In this document: in pieces, positions 53,578-63,135 of the stretch
Layout: every line of letters starts with the position of its first letter
How positions within the stretch are numbered: the first letter of the stretch is position 1
Program-made: the position numbers and the translations under genes
The notes under the pieces: generated by a model
What the model saw: only the letters and a program-made list of their open reading frames with translations
What the model was told of the DNA's origin: nothing
Databases searched by the model: none
DNA from: Brevundimonas naejangsanensis
GTDB taxonomy: Bacteria; Pseudomonadota; Alphaproteobacteria; Caulobacterales; Caulobacteraceae
Assembly (NCBI RefSeq): GCF_003627995.1
Contig: NZ_CP032707.1
Location: forward strand, 359,501-423,500
Direction of reading: 5' to 3'
DNA length: 64,000 nt

Positions 53578-54477
53578 ATGTCGACCGTGGCCGCTGCTGA
53601 ACCTCTCTCGTTTCAGGACCTGATCCTGACCCTGCACCACTATTGGAGCGAGCAGGGCTGCGCCATCCTGCAGCCCTATGACATCGAGGTCGGCGCCGGC
53701 ACCCTGCATCCCGCCACCGTGCTGCGGGCGCTGGGCAAGAAGCCGTGGAAGGCCGCCTACGTCCAGCCGTCGCGTCGTCCCGGCGACGGCCGCTACGGCG
53801 AGAACCCCAACCGGCTGCAGCACTATTATCAGTATCAGGTCATCCTGAAGCCGAACCCCGACAACCTGCAGGAACTGTATCTCAACAGCCTGCGCGCCAT
53901 AGGCATCGACCCCAGCCTGCACGACATCCGCTTCGTCGAGGACGACTGGGAGAACCCCACCGTCGGCGCCTGGGGTCTGGGCTGGGAGGTCTGGTGCGAC
54001 GGCATGGAGGTGACGCAGTTCACCTATTTCCAGGGCGTCGGCGGCATCGAGGTCGACGTCGTCTCGGGCGAGCTGACCTACGGGCTGGAGCGTCTGGCCA
54101 TGTATGTTCAGGGCGTCGACAACGTCTATGACCTGAAGTTCAACAAGGAAGGCCTGACCTATGGCGAGGTCTTCCTCGAGAACGAGCGTCAGCAGTCGGA
54201 AGCCAACTTCCACGGCTATGACGTCGCCGCGCTGAAGCGCCGCTTTGAGGACATGGAGCGCGAGGCCGCCCACTTCCTGACCATGAAGGGGCCGCAGGGG
54301 CAGCCGCTGGTGCTGGCCGCCTATGACCAGGTGCTGAAGGCCTCGCACCTGTTCAACCTGATGGACGCCCGCGGCGCCATCGCCGTCGCCGAACGCCAGA
54401 GCTACATCGGCCGCATCCGCGACCTGTGCAAAGCCTGCGCCCTGGCCCAGGTCGAGCACGAAAGGGCGACGGCGTGA
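53578..54477 (+). CDS. glyQ: Glycine-tRNA ligase alpha subunit
   Basis: Catalytic subunit of the alpha2-beta2 glycyl-tRNA synthetase. The 299-aa protein has [71 protein letters not shown] and [12 protein letters not shown]. Start at the ATG at 53578, directly before the conserved SFQDLI; a longer upstream frame has no similarity. The stop overlaps the glyS start by one base. Confidence 0.97.
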   Translation: MSTVAAAEPLSFQDLILTLHHYWSEQGCAILQPYDIEVGAGTLHPATVLRALGKKPWKAAYVQPSRRPGDGRYGENPNRLQHYYQYQVILKPNPDNLQELYLNSLRAIGIDPSLHDIRFVEDDWENPTVGAWGLGWEVWCDGMEVTQFTYFQGVGGIEVDVVSGELTYGLERLAMYVQGVDNVYDLKFNKEGLTYGEVFLENERQQSEANFHGYDVAALKRRFEDMEREAAHFLTMKGPQGQPLVLAAYDQVLKASHLFNLMDARGAIAVAERQSYIGRIRDLCKACALAQVEHERATA

Positions 54478-56687
54478 TGTCCCAGCTTCTCCTCGAAATC
54501 TTCTCCGAAGAAATCCCCGCCCGCATGCAACAAGGCGCTGCGCGCGACCTTGAGCGCATGGCGTGCGACCGTCTGAAGGCCGCGGGCCTGACCTGGGACG
54601 CGCTGACGACCTACGCTGGGCCGCGCCGCCTGACGCTGGTGATCGACGGCCTGCCCGCCGCCACGCCCGATCGCAATGAAGAGCTGAAGGGGCCCAAGAC
54701 CTCGGCGCCCGCGCAGGCGCTAGAAGGCTTCCTGCGCAAGACCGGCCTGACGCAGGACCAGCTGGTCGAGCGCGACGGCGTCTGGTTCGCGCAGATCAGC
54801 AGCAAGGGCCGCGCGACCACCGAAGTCGTGGCCGAGAGCGTCGACGACATCATCCGCCACTTCCCCTGGCCCAAGTCGATGCGCTGGGGCACGGGAACCC
54901 TGCGCTGGGTGCGGCCGATCAAGCGCATCCTGGCCCTGTTCGACGGGGCGGTGATTCCGTTCGAGGTGGACGGTATCCAATCGGGCGACGTGACCGAGGG
55001 CCACCGCTTCATGGGCGCGGGCCAGCCGTTCGCGGTCAAGGACTTCGCCGATTACCGCACCAAGCTGGAGCGCAACTTCGTCCTGCTGGACGCCGCCGAC
55101 CGCAAGCTGCGCATCCTTGAGGGCGCCCGGGCCGTCTGCGCGGCCAAGGGTCTGGCTCTGGTCGATGACGACGGCCTGCTGGACGAGGTGTCGGGTCTGG
55201 CCGAATGGCCGACGCCGATCCTGGGCGACATGGACCCGCAGTTCCTGGCCCTGCCGCCGGAAGTGGTCCAACTGTCGATGAAGGTGCACCAGAAGTATTT
55301 CGCAGTGCGCGAACCGGGCAAGGACGGTCTCGCCCCGCACTTCGTCGTCGTGGCGAACGTCGAGGCGACCGACGGGGGGCAGGCTCTGGCGGCGGGCAAC
55401 GCCAAGGTGCTGTCGGCGCGTCTGAGCGACGCCGAGTTCTTCTGGACCGAGGACCAGAAGGTCGGCTTCGACGCCTGGAACGCCAAGCTGAAGGACGTCA
55501 CCTTCCACGCCAAGCTGGGCACCCTGGCCGAGCGGGTGGACCGCATCGCCGCCCTGGCGCGCGAGATCGCCCCGCTGGTCGGCGCCGACGCTGATCAGGC
55601 CGAACAGGCCGCACGCCTGTCCAAGGCTGATCTGGCCTCAGGCATGGTCGGCGAGTTCCCGGAACTGCAGGGGATCATGGGCGGCTACTACGCCCGTCTG
55701 GCCGGCCAGCCCGACGCCGTGGCCGACGCCATCCGCGACCACTACAAGCCGCAGGGACCGGGCGACACCGTCCCGACCGCCCCGGTCACGGTCGCCGTCG
55801 CCATGGCCGAAAAGCTGGACACCCTGGTCGGCTTCTTCGCCATCGACGAAAAGCCCACGGGGTCGAAGGATCCCTATGCGCTGCGCCGCGCCGCGCTGGG
55901 CGTGATCCGGCTGGTGCTGGAGAACGGGGTGCGTGTCGAGCTTTCGAATATCGTCATCCATGCAGGGCGACGACTAATGGCTCAGCAGTTGGCTGGCCGC
56001 GCCGACAAGCTTGAGGCTTTCTTGGAGCCGCTTCGTAAGAGCGGCGACTTGGCAGACAATGGGCTGTTGCAACAGCTTTCAAGCGTATCTCAAAAGACTG
56101 CCGGTGTGCTTGTCGTTGATAGCGTTGAGAAAACAACGCCTCAGGATTGGGAGCGTCGACGCTCCCTCGATTTTGGGTTGTTTGTAATGGACCGCCTGAC
56201 CGTCCTCCTGCGCGACAAGGGCCAGCGACACGATCTCGTGGCGGCCGTCTTCGCGCTGGGCGACGACGATCTGGTGCGGATCGTGCGTCGGGTGGAGGCG
56301 CTGGCCGCCTTCCTGGCGACGGACGACGGGGCGAACCTGCTGGCGGGCTACAAGCGCGCCGCCCAACTGCTCAAGGCCGAGGAGAAGAAGGGGCCGCTGC
56401 CCGAGGGCGCCGTCGCCACCGGCCTGCCGAACCAGCCGGCGGAAGAGACCGCCCTGGCCTTCGCCGCCGCCGCCGCCGCCTCGGCCGTGGACGCGGCGCT
56501 GGAGGCCGAGGACTTCGCCGCCGCCATGACGGCCCTGGCCGCCCTGCGCGGCCCGGTGGACGCCTTCTTCACCGCCGTCATGGTCAACTCCGACGTGGCC
56601 GAAGAGCGCGAAAACCGCCTGAAGCTGCTGGGCCAGGTGCGCGGCGTCATGAACCGCGTCGCCGACTTCGGCCAGATCGCGGGCTGA
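54477..56687 (+). CDS. glyS: Glycine-tRNA ligase beta subunit
   Basis: Beta subunit of the glycyl-tRNA synthetase, which binds tRNA. The 736-aa protein has QLLLEIFSEEIPARMQQGAA at the start, WPKSMRWGTGTLRWVRPIKRILALFDG, GHRFMG, and DFGLFVMDRLTVLLRDKGQRHDLV with the anticodon-binding-like C-terminal domain ending in KLLGQVRGVMNRVADF. Residues about 484-571 are encoded by a clearly less GC-rich stretch with unusual codons (see findings). The frame is kept throughout. Starts with the ATG of a TGATG overlap with glyQ. Confidence 0.95.
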   Translation: MSQLLLEIFSEEIPARMQQGAARDLERMACDRLKAAGLTWDALTTYAGPRRLTLVIDGLPAATPDRNEELKGPKTSAPAQALEGFLRKTGLTQDQLVERDGVWFAQISSKGRATTEVVAESVDDIIRHFPWPKSMRWGTGTLRWVRPIKRILALFDGAVIPFEVDGIQSGDVTEGHRFMGAGQPFAVKDFADYRTKLERNFVLLDAADRKLRILEGARAVCAAKGLALVDDDGLLDEVSGLAEWPTPILGDMDPQFLALPPEVVQLSMKVHQKYFAVREPGKDGLAPHFVVVANVEATDGGQALAAGNAKVLSARLSDAEFFWTEDQKVGFDAWNAKLKDVTFHAKLGTLAERVDRIAALAREIAPLVGADADQAEQAARLSKADLASGMVGEFPELQGIMGGYYARLAGQPDAVADAIRDHYKPQGPGDTVPTAPVTVAVAMAEKLDTLVGFFAIDEKPTGSKDPYALRRAALGVIRLVLENGVRVELSNIVIHAGRRLMAQQLAGRADKLEAFLEPLRKSGDLADNGLLQQLSSVSQKTAGVLVVDSVEKTTPQDWERRRSLDFGLFVMDRLTVLLRDKGQRHDLVAAVFALGDDDLVRIVRRVEALAAFLATDDGANLLAGYKRAAQLLKAEEKKGPLPEGAVATGLPNQPAEETALAFAAAAAASAVDAALEAEDFAAAMTALAALRGPVDAFFTAVMVNSDVAEERENRLKLLGQVRGVMNRVADFGQIAG

Positions 56688-56718
56688 GGCGCTCAAGCAG
56701 CCGAAGCACAAGAATGAT

Positions 56719-56862
56719 CCTTCTCCCCTTGCGGGAGAAGGTGGACGGCGAAGCCGGACGGATGAGGGGTTGCGGGACGTCAGGTCTCGCACCCCTTTTT
56801 CATATGTCGAGAGACCCCTCATCCGGCCCTGGCGGGCCACCTTCTCCCGCAAGGGGAGAAGG
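56719..56862. repeat. Palindromic repeat, family C (copy 2)
   Basis: CCTTCTCCCCTTGCGGGAGAAGG at the left and a matching inverted arm at 56840-56862. The inner GGATGAGGGGTTGCGGGAC and CCCCTCATCCGG pair is shared with copy 1 at 35454-35613, while the central bases differ. It lies between the convergent glyS and ileS genes. Confidence 0.88.
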
Positions 56863-56905
56863 AAGAAAAAGGCCCCTGCGCCGGAGCGGAGGGGCCTGAT
56901 CCTGT

Positions 56906-59824
56906 TTACGCCTTCCGGGCGTCCAGCCAGCGGACGGCGTCGGCGTCGCGGGCCGACAGGTCGGGGTAGTCGGGGTCCGAGCCGACGTCCGGCACCCGGC
57001 GCCAGGAGCGGGCGCACTTGGGATGGTCGGCCAGCTTGACCTCGACGGTGACGGCCTCGCCGCCGACCACCAGTTCAGCGCCCGAGGTGCGGAACACCTC
57101 GGCGGCGTCCAGCCCCTCGAACGGCGCCAGCAGCTCGGCCGGGGCGGTGACAACCGGCCAGGCGTCCAGGGCGCCGCCGATGACCTTGTCGCGGCGCGCG
57201 GCTTCCAGGGCTTCGTTGACGACCTCCAGCACGGTTTCGACCTGGGCCCAGCGACGAGCTTCGGCATCATGCCGCCACGTATCAGGCGTGTCGGGGATGA
57301 CGCGCGCGCAGTTGGTGCCGGCGTCGGGGAAGCGCGTGGTCCAGGCCTCGTCCATGGTGAAGGGCGTCAGCGGGGCCAGCCAGGCGGTCAGGCGGCTGAA
57401 GACCTCGTCCATCACCGTGCGCACGGCGCGGCGGCGGACGCTGTCGGGACGGTCGCAGTAGAGGCTGTCCTTGCGCACGTCGAAATACAGCGCCGACAGA
57501 TCGCCCGAGCAGAACTCCAGCACCGGGCGCACCACGTCCTGGAAGCGGTAATCGCGGTAGGCCTCGCGCACCTGCTGATCCAGCTCCCACAGGCGGTGCA
57601 GGATGAACTGCTCCAGCGGCGGCATTTGGTCGTGGGGCAGGCGCTCGGCCTCGTCGAAGCCGTTCAGCGCGCCCAGCAGATAGCGGACGGTGTTGCGCAG
57701 CTTGCGATAGGCGTCGACCGTGGTCTGCAGGATCTGCTTGCCGATGCGCTGGTCGTCCGAATAGTCGACCAAGGCCACCCACAGGCGCAGGATGTCGGCG
57801 CCCGACTCCTTGATGATGGTCAGGGGGTCGGTCGTGTTGCCCCGCGACTTCGACATCTTCTCCCCGTTTTCATCAAGGGTGAAGCCGTGGGTCAGGACCG
57901 CCTTGAACGGGGCGCGGCCGCGCGTGCCGCAGCCTTCCAGCAGCGACGACTGGAACCAGCCGCGGTGCTGGTCCGAGCCTTCCAGATAGAGGTCGGCCGG
58001 CCAGTGCGACGGGCGGTCGCCCGTATAGCCGCTCTCGGCCGTGCGCGGGTCCAGGGTGAAGGCGTGGGTCGAGCCTGAGTCGAACCAGACGTCGAGGATG
58101 TCGGTGACCTTCTCGAACCGCTCGGGATCGTGCGCGCCCAGGAAGTCGGAATCGGGGGCCGAGAACCAGACGTCGGCGCCGCCCTCGGCCACGGCCTTGA
58201 CGATGCGGGCGTCGACCTCGGGGTCATGCAGGGGCTGGCCCGTCTGCTTGTCGACGAACATGGCCAGGGGCGTGCCCCAGGCGCGCTGACGGCTGATCAG
58301 CCAGTCGGGACGGCCCTCGACCATCGAGCGGATGCGGTTCTTGCCCGCCGCCGGGTGGAAGGCGGTGGCGTCGATGGCGTTCAGGGCGCGGTTGCGCAGG
58401 GTGCCGTCGTCCTCGAGCCGCTCGTCCATGCGGATGAACCACTGCGGCGTGTTGCGGAAGATGATCGGCGCCTTGGAGCGCCAGGAGTGCGGATAGGAGT
58501 GCTCCATCCGGCCGCGCGCCAGCAGGTTGCCGGCCTCGATCAGCTTCTCCATCACCGCGCCGTTGGCGGGACCGAACTTGCCGGTCTTCTTGCCCTCGGT
58601 CTCCAGCACCTTGAGGCCCGCGAACAGCGGCACGTGCTCGTAATAGGCGCCGTCGGGATCGACCGTGTCCGGCACCTCGCGATGGCCGTGGGCCAGCCAG
58701 ACGGCGTAGTCGTCCGCGCCGTGGCCCGGCGCGGTGTGGACGAAGCCGGTTCCTGCGTCGTCGGTGACGTGATCGCCCGCCAGCAGCGGCACGGAGAAGC
58801 CGTATCCGCTGTCCAGCGCCGCCAGCGGGTGGGCGCATTCCAGGCCCGACGGGTCGATGTCGTAAACCCGCGTCCAGGCGGCGATCTTGGCGGCCTTGAA
58901 CACGTCCTCGGCCAGTTTGTCGGCGATGATGAAGCGGTCGCCCGGCTTGGCCCAGGGCTCGTAGTCCAGCCCTTCCTCCAGGGCCGTGACCTCATACAGG
59001 CCGTAGTTGATGTCCGGTCCGTAGGAAATCGCCCGGTTGGCGGGGATGGTCCAGGGCGTGGTGGTCCAGATCACCACCGACGGCGTGGCCGTGCGGAAGG
59101 CCAGCAGGTCGTCCGGATGGCTGTCGGTCGCCCCGACCACCGGGAACTTGACCCAGACCGTGGGCGAGACGTGGTCGTGATACTCGACCTCGGCGTCGGC
59201 CAGGGCGGTGCGCTCGACCGGCGACCACATGACGGGCTTGGAGCCGCGATACAGCTGGCCCGAGTTCTTGAACTTGTGGAACTCGGCGACGATGGCCGCC
59301 TCGGACGTGAAGTCCATGGTGGCGTAGCGGTTGGCGAAGTCGCCGGTGATCCCCAGGCGCAGGAACTGGTCGCGCTGCAGGTCGATGTATTTGCCGGCGT
59401 ATTCGCGGCAGGCGGTGCGGAACTCTTCCTTCGAGACCTCGTCCTTGCGGCGGCCCTTGGCGCGGAACTGCTCCTCGATCTTCCACTCGATCGGCAGGCC
59501 GTGGCAGTCCCAGCCCGGCACGTAGTCGACGTCATAGCCCAGCAGGAAGCGCGAGCGGACCACGAAGTCCTTCAGCGTCTTGTTCAGGGCGTGGCCGATG
59601 TGGATGTCGCCGTTGGCGTAGGGCGGTCCGTCGTGCAGCACATAGAGCGGCGCCTTCTGGGCCTGACGCAGGCTGCGCAGATGACCGTACAGGTCGCCCC
59701 ACTGCTCCAGGATCTCAGGCTCCTTCTTGGGCAGGCCGCCGCGCATGGGGAAAGGCGTCTCGGGCAGGAAGACGGTGTCGCGATAGTCGCGGCCGGAAGG
59801 GGTCTGGGTGTCGGCGTCGGCCAT
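56906..59824 (-). CDS. ileS: Isoleucine-tRNA ligase
   Basis: Charges tRNA-Ile. The 972-aa class I synthetase has the HIGH motif in PYANGDIHIGHALNK, the editing domain around YALVWTTTPWT-like VVIWTTTPWTIPANRAI, and KMSKSRGN. The bacterial C-terminal zinc ribbon is degenerate: only one cysteine remains in KCARSWRRVPDVG and the following CxxC is missing (PDYPDLSARD). I start at the ATG at 59824 (MADADTQTP), since related enzymes begin with a short MADD-like lead; an ATG five codons upstream (59839) is possible. Confidence 0.95.
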   Translation of the reverse strand: MADADTQTPSGRDYRDTVFLPETPFPMRGGLPKKEPEILEQWGDLYGHLRSLRQAQKAPLYVLHDGPPYANGDIHIGHALNKTLKDFVVRSRFLLGYDVDYVPGWDCHGLPIEWKIEEQFRAKGRRKDEVSKEEFRTACREYAGKYIDLQRDQFLRLGITGDFANRYATMDFTSEAAIVAEFHKFKNSGQLYRGSKPVMWSPVERTALADAEVEYHDHVSPTVWVKFPVVGATDSHPDDLLAFRTATPSVVIWTTTPWTIPANRAISYGPDINYGLYEVTALEEGLDYEPWAKPGDRFIIADKLAEDVFKAAKIAAWTRVYDIDPSGLECAHPLAALDSGYGFSVPLLAGDHVTDDAGTGFVHTAPGHGADDYAVWLAHGHREVPDTVDPDGAYYEHVPLFAGLKVLETEGKKTGKFGPANGAVMEKLIEAGNLLARGRMEHSYPHSWRSKAPIIFRNTPQWFIRMDERLEDDGTLRNRALNAIDATAFHPAAGKNRIRSMVEGRPDWLISRQRAWGTPLAMFVDKQTGQPLHDPEVDARIVKAVAEGGADVWFSAPDSDFLGAHDPERFEKVTDILDVWFDSGSTHAFTLDPRTAESGYTGDRPSHWPADLYLEGSDQHRGWFQSSLLEGCGTRGRAPFKAVLTHGFTLDENGEKMSKSRGNTTDPLTIIKESGADILRLWVALVDYSDDQRIGKQILQTTVDAYRKLRNTVRYLLGALNGFDEAERLPHDQMPPLEQFILHRLWELDQQVREAYRDYRFQDVVRPVLEFCSGDLSALYFDVRKDSLYCDRPDSVRRRAVRTVMDEVFSRLTAWLAPLTPFTMDEAWTTRFPDAGTNCARVIPDTPDTWRHDAEARRWAQVETVLEVVNEALEAARRDKVIGGALDAWPVVTAPAELLAPFEGLDAAEVFRTSGAELVVGGEAVTVEVKLADHPKCARSWRRVPDVGSDPDYPDLSARDADAVRWLDARKA

Positions 59825-60149
59825 GGGATGTCTTTTCATCTTTGCGCGCGCGGCCGCTCGGAAACGGCGTCGGGCGTCAGTCTAGCGTGAAGGCGCCGGA
59901 CGGCCCATGCCCTGATCGCCTCAGGAGGCTTCGTCTCGGCGAAATGTTTCGAAAAATCCCGACGTGCGCGGGGCCAGGCCCTGCGGCGCTACGCCGGGCG
60001 GCTAATCGAAATCGGACGGATCACGCGAACGGTCATGGTTGAAATGCTCTAGCAGAGACGCCCGCCCGCGCGCCATCCCCGGATCGCGCAAAGCTTGTCA
60101 GCCGCCCCGGCGCGCCGGATAGTCCTCGGGAGCGGCGGGAGGAATTGCG

Positions 60150-60689
60150 ATGCGCAAGCTGATGACGGCGAAGACCACGGCCATGGCGGTGCTCGCCCTG
60201 CTGGCGGCCTGCTCCCAGGCCGGAGAAGCCGCCGACGCGCCCGAGCCGCCCGCCCCCGCCAAGGTCGGCCGCGACGCCGCCTATGAGGCCGCCGCCGGCG
60301 AACCCGAGGGCTTCGTGCGCGCGCTCTACGGCGTCTACGCCGCGACGGGCCAGGCCTCGCCCGCCCCCGGCCGCGATCCCCTGCTGGGCCGCACCCTGAA
60401 CGCCATGGTCGGCGCCGACCACAACCAGGCTTTGGGCAAGGGGCGACGCCCCTATCTGCGCAAGGACTTCATCTGCGACTGCACGGGCGGCCAGGTCGTC
60501 CTGACCTCGGTGCAAACCGCCCAGGCCGACAAGAACAACGCCGAGGCCGCGGTCGTCTTCACCGTCGACGGCCAGGAGAAGCGCCAGACCCTGAAGCTGG
60601 TCCGCGAGGGGATGAGCTGGAAGGTGGCCGACGTCCTCGTCCCCGGCCAGGCCCCGCTGACGGAGCGGCTGCTCAAGGTGATCGAGTAG
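60150..60689 (+). CDS. Putative lipoprotein of unknown function
   Basis: A 179-aa protein with lipoprotein signal MRKLMTAKTTAMAVLALLAAC (lipobox LLAAC), then an acidic proline-rich linker (SQAGEAADAPEPPAPAK). The body has GFVRALYGVYAATGQASP, a CDC segment (FICDCTGGQVVLTSV), AAVVFTVDGQEKRQTLKLVREGMSWKVADV and a helical end. The fold resembles DUF3828-like periplasmic proteins of the NTF2 type, but I am not sure. It is convergent with ribF. Confidence 0.65.
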   Translation: MRKLMTAKTTAMAVLALLAACSQAGEAADAPEPPAPAKVGRDAAYEAAAGEPEGFVRALYGVYAATGQASPAPGRDPLLGRTLNAMVGADHNQALGKGRRPYLRKDFICDCTGGQVVLTSVQTAQADKNNAEAAVVFTVDGQEKRQTLKLVREGMSWKVADVLVPGQAPLTERLLKVIE

Positions 60690-60693
60690 AAGC

Positions 60694-60714
60694 CCCTCTC
60701 CCGCGGGGAGAGGG
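60694..60714. repeat. Family B palindrome between convergent genes
   Basis: CCCTCTCCC-gcg-GGGAGAGGG, perfect 9-bp stem, 5 bases after the lipoprotein stop and 2 bases before the ribF stop. It may act as a shared 3' hairpin. Confidence 0.8.
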
Positions 60715-60715
60715 T

Positions 60716-61645
60716 TTAGGAGAGCACGGCCCTCGCCGCCGCGGCGTCGGCTTCGATCTGGACCTTGAGGGCGTCCAGGCCGTCGAACTTCATCTCGCCG
60801 CGCAGGAAGGCGACCAGTTCCGTCTCCAGCGTCTGGCCGTAGAGGCTCTCGTCGAAGTCCAGCAGCCAGACTTCCAGCAGGGGCTCTTCGATCTCGAACA
60901 TGGGGCGGACGCCCAGGTTGGCGACGCCCTTGATCACCCGCCCGTCCGGCAGACGGGTGCGGGTCGCATAGACCCCATAGGCCGGGCGCATATAGTCGCC
61001 CATGGCGATGTTGGCGGTCGGCACGCCGATGGTGCGGCCGCGCTTGTCGCCGTGGATCACCTCGCCCTGGATGGCGAAGGGGCGGCCCAGGATGGCGGCG
61101 GCGCGGTCCATGTCGCCGGCCTTCAGGGCCTCGCGCACGGCGCTGGACGACAGCTTCAGGCCCGAGGCGTCGTCGACGCGGTCGGTGACCGAGACAGTGA
61201 AGCCCAGGGTCTCGCCATAGGCCCGCAGCGCCTCGGGCGAGCCGGAACGGCCCTTGCCGAAGGTGAAGTCGAAACCGACGGCGGCGTGGGCGATGCCGAG
61301 GCCTTCGGACAGAACGCGGCGGGCGAACTCCTCGTCCGACATGGCCGCCATCTCGCGGTCGAACGGGATCAGATAGAGGCGGTCGACGCCCAGCGGCGCC
61401 AGGGCGCGGGCCATCTGGTCCGGCGTCATCAGACGAAAGGGCGCGGCCTCGGGCTGGAAGAGGCGACGCGGGTGGGGATCGAAGCTGATCACGCCCAGGG
61501 GCGCGCCCAGGCGCCGGGCCGCCTCGCGCGCCGAGGCGATGACCGCCTGGTGGCCGCGATGCACGCCGTCGAAGGCGCCGACGGCGACGGCCGCGCCCTT
61601 CTGGGCCTCCGCCAGACCGCGCCAGCCGCGAATGACCTCAACCAC
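60716..61645 (-). CDS. ribF: Bifunctional riboflavin kinase/FAD synthetase
   Basis: Converts riboflavin to FMN and FMN to FAD. The 309-aa protein has an N-terminal FAD synthetase domain (GAAVAVGAFDGVHRGHQAVI, VISFDPHPRRLFQPE, LKLSSSAVREAL) and a C-terminal riboflavin kinase domain (RTIGVPTANIAMGDYMRPAYGVYATR, LEVWLLDFDESLYG). I choose the GTG at 61645 (VVEVIRGWRGL) because it lies in a TGAGG context and 11 bases after the MaoC stop; no ATG is close. FAD made here serves ETF-QO and other flavoenzymes. Confidence 0.93.
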   Translation of the reverse strand: MVEVIRGWRGLAEAQKGAAVAVGAFDGVHRGHQAVIASAREAARRLGAPLGVISFDPHPRRLFQPEAAPFRLMTPDQMARALAPLGVDRLYLIPFDREMAAMSDEEFARRVLSEGLGIAHAAVGFDFTFGKGRSGSPEALRAYGETLGFTVSVTDRVDDASGLKLSSSAVREALKAGDMDRAAAILGRPFAIQGEVIHGDKRGRTIGVPTANIAMGDYMRPAYGVYATRTRLPDGRVIKGVANLGVRPMFEIEEPLLEVWLLDFDESLYGQTLETELVAFLRGEMKFDGLDALKVQIEADAAAARAVLS

Positions 61646-61656
61646 CGAAGGCGGCC

Positions 61657-62118
61657 TCAGCGGGCCGAGGGCTTGCGCCGGCGCGGCACACGCACGACGG
61701 CCACGCCGTCCATGATCAGCTTGTCCTCGACGAAGCCTTCGCACTTCAGCTGGGCGCGAGCGCCTTCCTGGTCCAGCTCGATGACGGTGATCTGGATCCG
61801 CACCAGGTCGCCGATCCGCACCGGGAAGTGGAAGGCCAGGGTCTGGGAGATGTAGATCGAGCCGGCGCCGGGCAGGATGGTGCCCACCACGGCCGAGCCG
61901 AAGGCCGCGCTCAGCAGGCCGTGGGCGATTCGGCCGCGATAGGCCGTCTTGGCGGCGAAGGCTTCGTCCAGGTGCACCGGATTGAAGTCGTCGGACGCCT
62001 CGGCGAAGAGGCGAATTCGCTCTTCGGTGACGTGAACCGTCTTCTCGGCGGCCATGCCGACATGCAGTTCGTCAAGGATATAGCCGCCCGAGGGGTGCGC
62101 TTGGACCAGATCAACCAT
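61657..62118 (-). CDS. MaoC-like (R)-specific enoyl-CoA hydratase
   Basis: A 153-aa hot-dog fold dehydratase with the hydratase 2 motif ASDDFNPVHLDEAFAAKTAYRGRIAHGLL, where the D/H pair is catalytic. It also has SIYISQTLAFHFPVRIGD and a C-terminal strand block. Such enzymes hydrate trans-2-enoyl-CoA to (R)-3-hydroxyacyl-CoA and can feed polyhydroxyalkanoate synthesis. The downstream ribF may be co-transcribed. Confidence 0.87.
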   Translation of the reverse strand: MVDLVQAHPSGGYILDELHVGMAAEKTVHVTEERIRLFAEASDDFNPVHLDEAFAAKTAYRGRIAHGLLSAAFGSAVVGTILPGAGSIYISQTLAFHFPVRIGDLVRIQITVIELDQEGARAQLKCEGFVEDKLIMDGVAVVRVPRRRKPSAR

Positions 62119-62157
62119 GTGCGGCCTTTACGGCAGCTGTGACGAAATGGCGAGCCT

Positions 62158-63027
62158 TCACCACGTGAGTTCCAGCGCGGCGTAGCGGGCGAAGGTCGTC
62201 TCGGCGCGGAGCAATTCCCCCGCGCGAGCGGGATCCAGGGTCCCGTCGGCCGCCTTGGCCGCGTCGCCATGAATCCCTTGGGCGATGAAGAGGCAGTCCA
62301 GCGCCTGCTCGGCGGCGCCCAGGACGTCCGTCACCACCCCGTCGCCTATGCACAGCACGCGCGAGCGGTCGGCCGGGCGGCCCAGCAGCGCCTCCGCCTC
62401 CTTCAGCGCCAGGGCGTAGATGGGGCCGAACGGCTTGCCGGCCATGATCACCCGCCCACCCATGGACTCATAGAGGTCGGCGATGGCGCCGCCGCAGTAG
62501 ATGATCGCATCGCCGCGCTGCACCACCCGGTCGGGGTTGGCGCAGATCAGCTCCAGCCCGCGCTCGACGGCGGGAACCAGCCGCTCGCGATAGTCCTCGG
62601 GCGTCTCGGTGGTGTCGTCATAAGGCCCGGTGACGGAGATGAAGGCGGCGTCGTTCGCGTCATGGGCGCTGGTCAGGTCCAGCCCTTCATAGAGGACGAA
62701 GTCCCGGTCGGGCCCGATGATCCAGGCCGGGCCCGGCGCGCGGCGCGCCAGTTCGACGCGCGTGGCGTCGCCGGAGGTGACGAAGGCCTTCCAGGCGCTG
62801 CGCGGCACGCCCAGGCCGTCCAGCTGCGCCACGACGTCCGAAGACGGACGCGGCGAGTTGGAGATCAGGACGACATGGCCGCCCTTCTCATTGAAGCGGG
62901 TCAGGGCCTCGCAGGCGGCCGCCCAGCTTTCGCGGCCGTTGTGGATCACGCCCCAGACGTCGCAGAGCAGGATGTCGTAATCGTCGGCGACGGCGGACAG
63001 GCGGGGCAAGGGATGCGGCAGGGTCAT
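62158..63027 (-). CDS. HAD-superfamily phosphatase (NagD-like)
   Basis: A 289-aa HAD hydrolase of the TIGR01459 type, start at the ATG at 63027. Motif I is ILLCDVWGVIHNG, where the second acidic residue after D is tryptophan-flanked as in this subgroup. Motif II is VVLISNSPRPS. The C-terminal motif is CIGDGVVTDVLGAAEQALDCLFI. Substrate unknown. Divergent from lspA, with a 108-base gap. Confidence 0.88.
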   Translation of the reverse strand: MTLPHPLPRLSAVADDYDILLCDVWGVIHNGRESWAAACEALTRFNEKGGHVVLISNSPRPSSDVVAQLDGLGVPRSAWKAFVTSGDATRVELARRAPGPAWIIGPDRDFVLYEGLDLTSAHDANDAAFISVTGPYDDTTETPEDYRERLVPAVERGLELICANPDRVVQRGDAIIYCGGAIADLYESMGGRVIMAGKPFGPIYALALKEAEALLGRPADRSRVLCIGDGVVTDVLGAAEQALDCLFIAQGIHGDAAKAADGTLDPARAGELLRAETTFARYAALELTW

Positions 63028-63135
63028 GCGCCGCTTATAGCGGCCGAAACGGCGGGGGAAAGGCCGGCGCCGCCCGCCGCGTCCGTGCGCTTTTCCCTCT
63101 TCGCCGCCGGGGCGCTTCCTGCTAACCGGCTGGAC

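Noticed and set aside
58130..59890. 586-codon open frame on the plus strand opposite ileS
   Set aside because: Antisense shadow of isoleucyl-tRNA synthetase; no motifs, arginine- and glycine-rich composition.
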